From the NCBI GenBank assembly GCA_018398805.1, contig JAGFBZ010000906.1, forward strand, positions 1,284,001-1,348,000: a DNA stretch of 64,000 nucleotides. Direction: 5' to 3'. Below are positions 58,801-64,000 of the stretch, one piece after another. How positions within the stretch are numbered: position 1 is the first letter of the stretch; each line of letters begins with the position of its first letter. The position numbers and the translations under genes are program-made. The stretch is from Hirundichthys speculiger (Eukaryota > Chordata > Actinopteri > Beloniformes > Exocoetidae). The notes under the pieces are model-generated. The model had not been told where the DNA came from and ran no database searches. It was given only the letters and a program-made list of their open reading frames with translations.

Positions 58801-61800
58801 CTCTTGGCTAACACCGCCGATACCCCAATTTGCCTTAATTGTTAGTTTGCGGCCGGGGCCATAACGTTTCCATTAAGATTATGTCGATCGAAAAAGGCTT
58901 TTTAGTTTTCACCTTCAAATTACAACGCGCTTTCATGAGGTCAGCTGTTTTCCATGTGAAATGGCCGATTTTAATGCAGACGCAGTCCCTTGGTATTCAG
59001 CCCGGGTCCGGTTCAGTCCGGGGGAAAGTCAGGCGAAAGACAGAAGAAAAAGGAGGAAGGCGGAAGGATGGAGGGAGGAAAGGGAAGAGGCGCGGGAGAG
59101 CGTTGATTGAAGGACCGTGATTAGTAGTTTTCGGCGGAGCGCCGGGGCCACTGAGTTGTTCTATCAGGGTTGTCGCGGTGCAGTCAAGGAGAAGTCAGTG
59201 CTTTAGAAAGCTCCCTCGATTCCACCGTTTCCCCCCTCCTGCGCTCTTTCGCTCTCGCCATCCAGCCACACTTTCCCTGCCCTTCCCAAAAAAAATCAAT
59301 ACTGCTGTGCAAAGTGCAGCTCGGCCCACGGGGGAGAGCCGGCTAACTGCAGGGGCTGGATGCGGGGCTTACGGCGAGGACGGGAGGAATCCTCCAGGCC
59401 TGTCCCACAGGCAGTGTCAAGGACAGACCAGAGGACCGGAGGACCGAGGCCACCGGATCGCCCTTCCCCTCTGCATCTTGCCCTCTTTCTCTGTGTGGTT
59501 TTTTTTTTTTTTTCTGCAACCTCGGCTCGGTTGGCTCGGTGAAGCAGAAAAGATCAATAGTCAGGTGGAGCGTTTAAAATCCCCGGCTCCAGAGGCTGGC
59601 GCTACGCTCCTCAGAGCCCAGCGGACCAACACATCGCTCAGGACGGCGGAGCCGGCTGAATAAATGAGTGGTTGTTCGGCGGTGGCACCTGGTCATAGAG
59701 AGGTTTATGATTTGTGACAGCAAACAATTCAATAGCACTTAGCAATACACAGTGTCTGACGGGTGTAGGGCCGGACTCCTCGCCCACGCTGTCATTGTCT
59801 CAACATGTCACAGATCAGTGGGAGTCAGGCAGGTCAGGCAGCCTCGCAGGCCGCCACAGGGTGTTGCTGTATCTCACCGGCTGGTGTTACAGCGGCTGTA
59901 CGGCGTCGGGTTTCGGAGCAGAAAATTCTCGAAACAAGACAAAACGCTGTCAGCGACGGGGCTCCTCATTTCCATACAGTAGGCTCGACGAAGAAGGAGC
60001 CCGTACATGACATGGATGAAGGAGGATTTCAGTCGCGCCGCACGTCTCCACGTGTGAATGACTGATCGCGGTAAAAGTGGCTTGTGTCTCTAATCCGGTA
60101 CCACTTGTCGGATGGTGCAAAGACCCGGCTCTGCGTACAGCATCGCGGGCTGATCAAACCCGTCCCGTGACAAGCAACCCCTTCAAACGAAGATGATTTC
60201 CCAGCTCTGCGTCCTTTCGGCTCCATGTTAGCTCGTCTTCTGACTCTGGTAAGTCTGGTGCTTCATCTGGAATAAAGATGATGCACAATCCTCCCCAAGT
60301 GGTTGGGAGTCAGGGGTCTAAGGGGGGCTAAGACGGGACAATAGCACTTGATTGGCTGACAGCTATGATAATTATCCAGTGGTAAATTATGACCGCATGC
60401 TAAGCGCACGACTTGATAAAGTGCTCTCCTCAACAAAACACTTCAGAGATACTTTCCTGCAAACTCATCTGTATGTCACATTCATAAAATGCAGCACTTT
60501 AAAGGGGGGGGGGGTATCAGGAAACCAAGCAACATGTCAAAAATCAAAAGAATCCAATCTGCTTCAGTTTTTCCAAGAATGGTCCTATGTTCCCATCAAG
60601 CTTTCCGCTATAAACTATTTTTTTTTTTTTTCCGTGGAGAGGTAGGATCATCTTTTGAATTATCTGCTGGGCTGTTTGCTAAAAACAAATTTTTTTTTTT
60701 TTTTGCATATGCTATTCTTAACAAGCTAGAGCAGTTTTAAGTCCTGACAATCATCCAAGCCACTAGAAAAACATATGGCTCAAAACAGATGTGGTCTGCA
60801 CATCTAGGACAGGTCTAATCCTATCTTATGTAGTCTTTGACCCAGATAAACTGGCATTATAATTTAACCTCAGATTAATATTGAATTATAAGGACTGAAT
60901 ATAATTTGTTGCTGTTTACATGACAGCCAAGCTGTCTTCCTGGAATCCTGAGGAGGATAAACTTCTCTATAACGGCATTAACGAAATCCAGAAGTGCAGT
61001 GGATGGCACCTGTCTCACTTGGAGTGCCACCTCAATTTTTATTTATGTTTCTTTCACTCATTCTGAACAAAGGAAAATATTCTACCAGGAGTTGAAAAGC
61101 TTAATCCTTTTTGCTTTTCCCAGTAGCCTGAATGGTGACAAATTAACATCCCGGAGGTGTTCCAACCCCGAACCATTTGAAAGCGTAATTGCTGGCGCCA
61201 CACAGCGTGCTGCATTTAAGTCAGGGGTTAATATTAAACCTCAAAACACACCGACGGACTCGAGTTAGGGAGGATGTGGGAAAGATGGCGGGTCGGTGAA
61301 GCCCAGCGCATCAAGGAGTTGCAAGCTGTTCCAAACACTTACCAGCCAGCGTGGTTACTGTTCACTTCTGCTAATTATTACAGCTAATCAGAGGGGTTAA
61401 CAGGGCGGAGCCTGGCTGGACCGCGCTCCGCGGCATTTAACAGCTGGCTGGAACGGAGGTGAATGCATTACGCAGTGCCCTCATCCAATAAAAATAAAAC
61501 ACCCTGACATCTGAGGTGTACTTAGCTCAGGAGGGAGGGAGGAAGTGAGAAGAGACAAGAAAGAGGGAGCGGGAAGAGGGCGGTGGAGTGGAGAGGGCAG
61601 CACATCTGATAACGTGATGTCCAAGTGCCACCTAGTGACAACTCTCCATCTTTTCTGATGTCTGAGGCACCAGAGTGTAAAAGGTTAGGGGGGGTTGAAC
61701 AGATGAAACAATATCACCAGTAAAGCATTTACTCATTCAAATAACTGTCAACAGGCATTTATCGTTTCCATAATCAAACTGAAGCTTTAGGGTGTCACAC

Positions 61801-61929
61801 AGAAGGTGAAAGTGTTGCATGTAAAAAGATTTTTTTTTTTTAATTACAATTACTATTCAAAACATTCCTCCCGTCTTAACGTGCCTGAACTATCTCAACA
61901 GTTTAGCTGAGTGAGCACGCCTGTAACAC

Positions 61930-62190
61930 TGCACTGGTAGGCCAGTGGCCCGGCGGCCTCGGTCCCCTCCCCTCATTAGCCCAGATATAAATCACACCCC
62001 GCCAGTGCCCAGAGGTGAGAGGGATGAGAGTGGAGGTGAGCTTGAAATAATGCTTATGTCACGGCAGGTCAGCCCTCCATTATGGCTGTTTCAAAAACTA
62101 TTAATCTTGCTTGTAGTCAGTGGCCTAGAAATAATTACTTCATCTAACCCATGTAATACAGCATGACCAACAGTCGAGCCTGGTCAATTT
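61930..62190. promoter_or_regulatory. Candidate cis-regulatory stretch (intron 1 or upstream)
   Basis: It contains CTCATTAGCCCAG, TTGAAATAATGC, AACTATTAATCTTGC and AAATAATTACTTC. It is unique sequence of mixed composition. Motif density only. Confidence 0.3.
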
Positions 62191-63163
62191 GAGGCTGGGG
62201 AGGCAGAGTGGAGGTGGAGAGGGTTTGCGGCGAGAAAAAAGGGGGCAGAGCTGCAAATTACCGGGCCCCGTCTCCCCTGCAGCTGGGTGACTGATGTCCT
62301 CCTCACTTCTGTTGTGCCCTTTTACGCTCGCAACACTGATTTAGATAGATACACGCATGCACGCTCTGAAAGGCAGCCCGCGCACGCACGTGACGCGCAT
62401 TAATGCGTGATTAAACACGCACGCATGTTGAGGGAGGAACACACAAATTATATTATTTTAAACAAGAGTTCAAAGCCCCTTCAAAATGAGATCAAAAGGA
62501 CTCGAGAGATGACGGTGAATTCAATTTGTCCTCATTAGCATGGAGAGCTAGCCTTAATAAAATTAGATCATCCGCTTCCTGCCACAAAACAACTGCATCT
62601 GACTGTATTAAACCGATCAACAAGTTTTTCTCTCTTTTCAGGATTTTACCTCCTGCTACCGTCCAAAAGTCCTTTCAACGAATGAAGCAAAGTCCCGACC
62701 AACATTAAGAAAAAAAACCTAGAAATTTAAAATTAAACTGACTAAAATGGGCGGATTATTTTTTCTCTTTTAGCCATATGTCATAATTAACTTCATGTGA
62801 CGTGTGCCATTATACGTTTGACATCACACCCAAGGATTACATGAGCTTGCATATCTCACATCTCAACCCCGCGTTCCCGTTCAACGGAGGCTCCGCGAAG
62901 CGCAGGTGCAATCACCTGTCTGAGCGGCGGAGGACTTAGGCGTCCCCCTTACATCACGGCAGATGTGAAAGCGGCGATGACAAGGGACTGGAGAAACCCA
63001 CACTGAGAGTAAACAGACGAGCTAGTGCAAACTCAGCCTCCATAAACGTCACAGGAAGTATGTATAGACTGGCATAAATAAATGCAGCCCTCCAGTGGCT
63101 GTCACAGCTGGCATTGCAGGTGCAAATTTAATTAGTCAAGGTGAAGTCTCCCTTGTTGTCTGA

Positions 63164-63195
63164 GAAGGGGGGTGGGGGGGTGGGGGGAAGGGGGT
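63164..63195 (+). repeat. G-run tract, potential G-quadruplex
   Basis: Four or more runs of at least 4 Gs separated by T or AA. Confidence 0.8.
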
Positions 63196-64000
63196 TCCTA
63201 GCAGTGCACGACTGTAAACATGCGCTATTTCCTAATCAGGTGTCACCGCAGCGTTTGATCAGCCCGCAAAAACTTGTCACGAATCCCCAGCAGAGAGTGG
63301 GCCGACGGGGAGAACAAAGGGAAAGAGCTGTCATGAAAGAGCGGGGTGGTGCCGGTGACGGCGATGGCGGTGGATGAAGAGAGTTTGCCCATTAGCAGTC
63401 TCTGTCGCCTGTCTCTCTCCCGCTCCCCTTAACGTTTCCCCGCCTCTAGTTCCCTTTCTTTCTCCGTGTAGCTACCGACGGCGCGCACCTTTCCTTTAGT
63501 ATCCCCGCCGCAGCTCGGCACCTGAAAATAAAAATCTCAACCGCATGCTGTCAAACAGACGCTTCAAAACCGCCAACAAAGCTTCCGGAAGAAAAACCCC
63601 AAAAGTAGTACGCTTGCATTTATTTAGCTTACAAAAAGAAACATACATGTAGCGTAAGTACAAGCTGTGCTTGTGTGGTGTTTGCACAGCTACAGTCCTG
63701 GATGTTTGGGTCCTCCAGAAAGGCAGACGAGGCTGCGCTCCTCCCGCCCATCGCCTCCAGGCTGCACCAAGGCAGCGCAGCGGCACACGCGCCATTAGAT
63801 ACTGTTTACCTTTCAGTTTGGATGATATTGAATACATTAGCCGATTGAACCTCATAAGAAACACGGGCGAATGACAAGGCCCGACGTCTCCGCGACTACC
63901 ATGGTAACTGAGATTACAGGCTAACAAAGAGCAGACGGGGGGGAGAAAAAAATATTTAAAACCCGAATAGTGATACATAAATTAATTAAAGGACAAAAAA

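Larger units (their letters stand above)
51766..64000. other. FTO intron 1 and/or upstream sequence (12.2 kb)
   Basis: No exon could be assigned with confidence. The contents are two old hAT ends (51900-52090), a (CA)n at 53531-53564, long A/T runs, the decayed Tc1-like element at 56837-57936, an old SINE fragment at 58695-58800, and GC- and CpG-richer DNA at about 58950-60250 and 63300-63900. Homeobox-site-rich stretches lie near 55880-56290, 60940-61520 and 61930-62190. In human the first FTO intron is very long and contains IRX3 enhancers. By analogy this stretch may be intron 1, with exon 1 beyond 64000. Confidence 0.5.

Noticed and set aside
60029..60226. Minus-strand frame starting MEPKGRRAGKSS in a good start context, as possible FTO exon 1
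   Set aside because: It does not resemble the known FTO N-terminus, and no good phase-0 donor follows. The CpG-richer setting alone is not enough.
1..64000. IRX3, IRX5 or RPGRIP1L coding exons
   Set aside because: These are the expected neighbours of FTO, but no homeodomain or RPGRIP1L coiled-coil exon could be recognised in any frame I read.
1..64000. Numerous A/T runs of 12-20 bp as retrogene poly(A) tails
   Set aside because: Most lack an adjacent coding or SINE body or target duplications. They look like ordinary mononucleotide repeats.

Overview
This is nuclear DNA of a bony fish, most likely an acanthomorph teleost. It has spliced vertebrate exons, several tRNA-derived SINE types known from teleosts, an L2-like LINE fragment, many hAT, Tc1/mariner and THAP-type DNA-transposon remnants, and very many microsatellites and A/T runs. 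I see no bacterial-type gene organisation, rRNA, tRNA gene or CRISPR array.

The only cellular protein-coding gene I can support is FTO, the 2-oxoglutarate/Fe(II)-dependent N6-methyladenine (m6A/m6Am) demethylase, on the minus strand. Six exons, equivalent to human exons 2 to 7, lie at 51688-51765, 50467-51504, 46962-47087, 43078-43157, 41531-41675 and 34973-35092. All have AG/GT borders and the expected order. The iron ligands (HxD...H), the 2-oxoglutarate arginines and the base-pocket residues are present. Exon 1 was not identified and may lie above 64000. Exons 8 and 9 were not found; they should lie below position 1, so the intron after exon 7 is at least 34.9 kb.

Two FTO exons do not keep the reading frame as assembled. 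Exon 6 is 145 bp, where 144 bp is needed and is the human length. Exon 3 is 1038 bp, where its flanking splice phases require a length of 1 modulo 3. The problem in exon 3 lies in a lineage-specific, Ser/Glu-rich expansion built from degenerate 30-bp units. Either the assembly has indel errors or FTO is a recent pseudogene here. In vertebrates FTO is the bystander gene of the IRX3/IRX5 regulatory block, so its introns may matter more than the protein. Several homeobox- and GATA-site-rich stretches are flagged as candidate IRX enhancers, without alignment support.

Layout: 1-34972 is intron 7 (SINEs, hAT and pogo-like MITEs, a TA-target element, an L2-like LINE). 35093-41530 is intron 6, with a long palindrome carrying a THAP exon in both arms. 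Intron 5 is mostly one hAT element. Intron 4 holds a composite repeat. Intron 3 holds a hAT with a BED-finger remnant ending 42 bp from the exon 3 donor. 51766-64000 is intron 1 and/or upstream sequence, with a decayed DD36E Tc1-like transposon. Three hAT elements have perfect 8-bp target duplications, and one nested MITE insertion can be proved against an uninterrupted relative inside the window.
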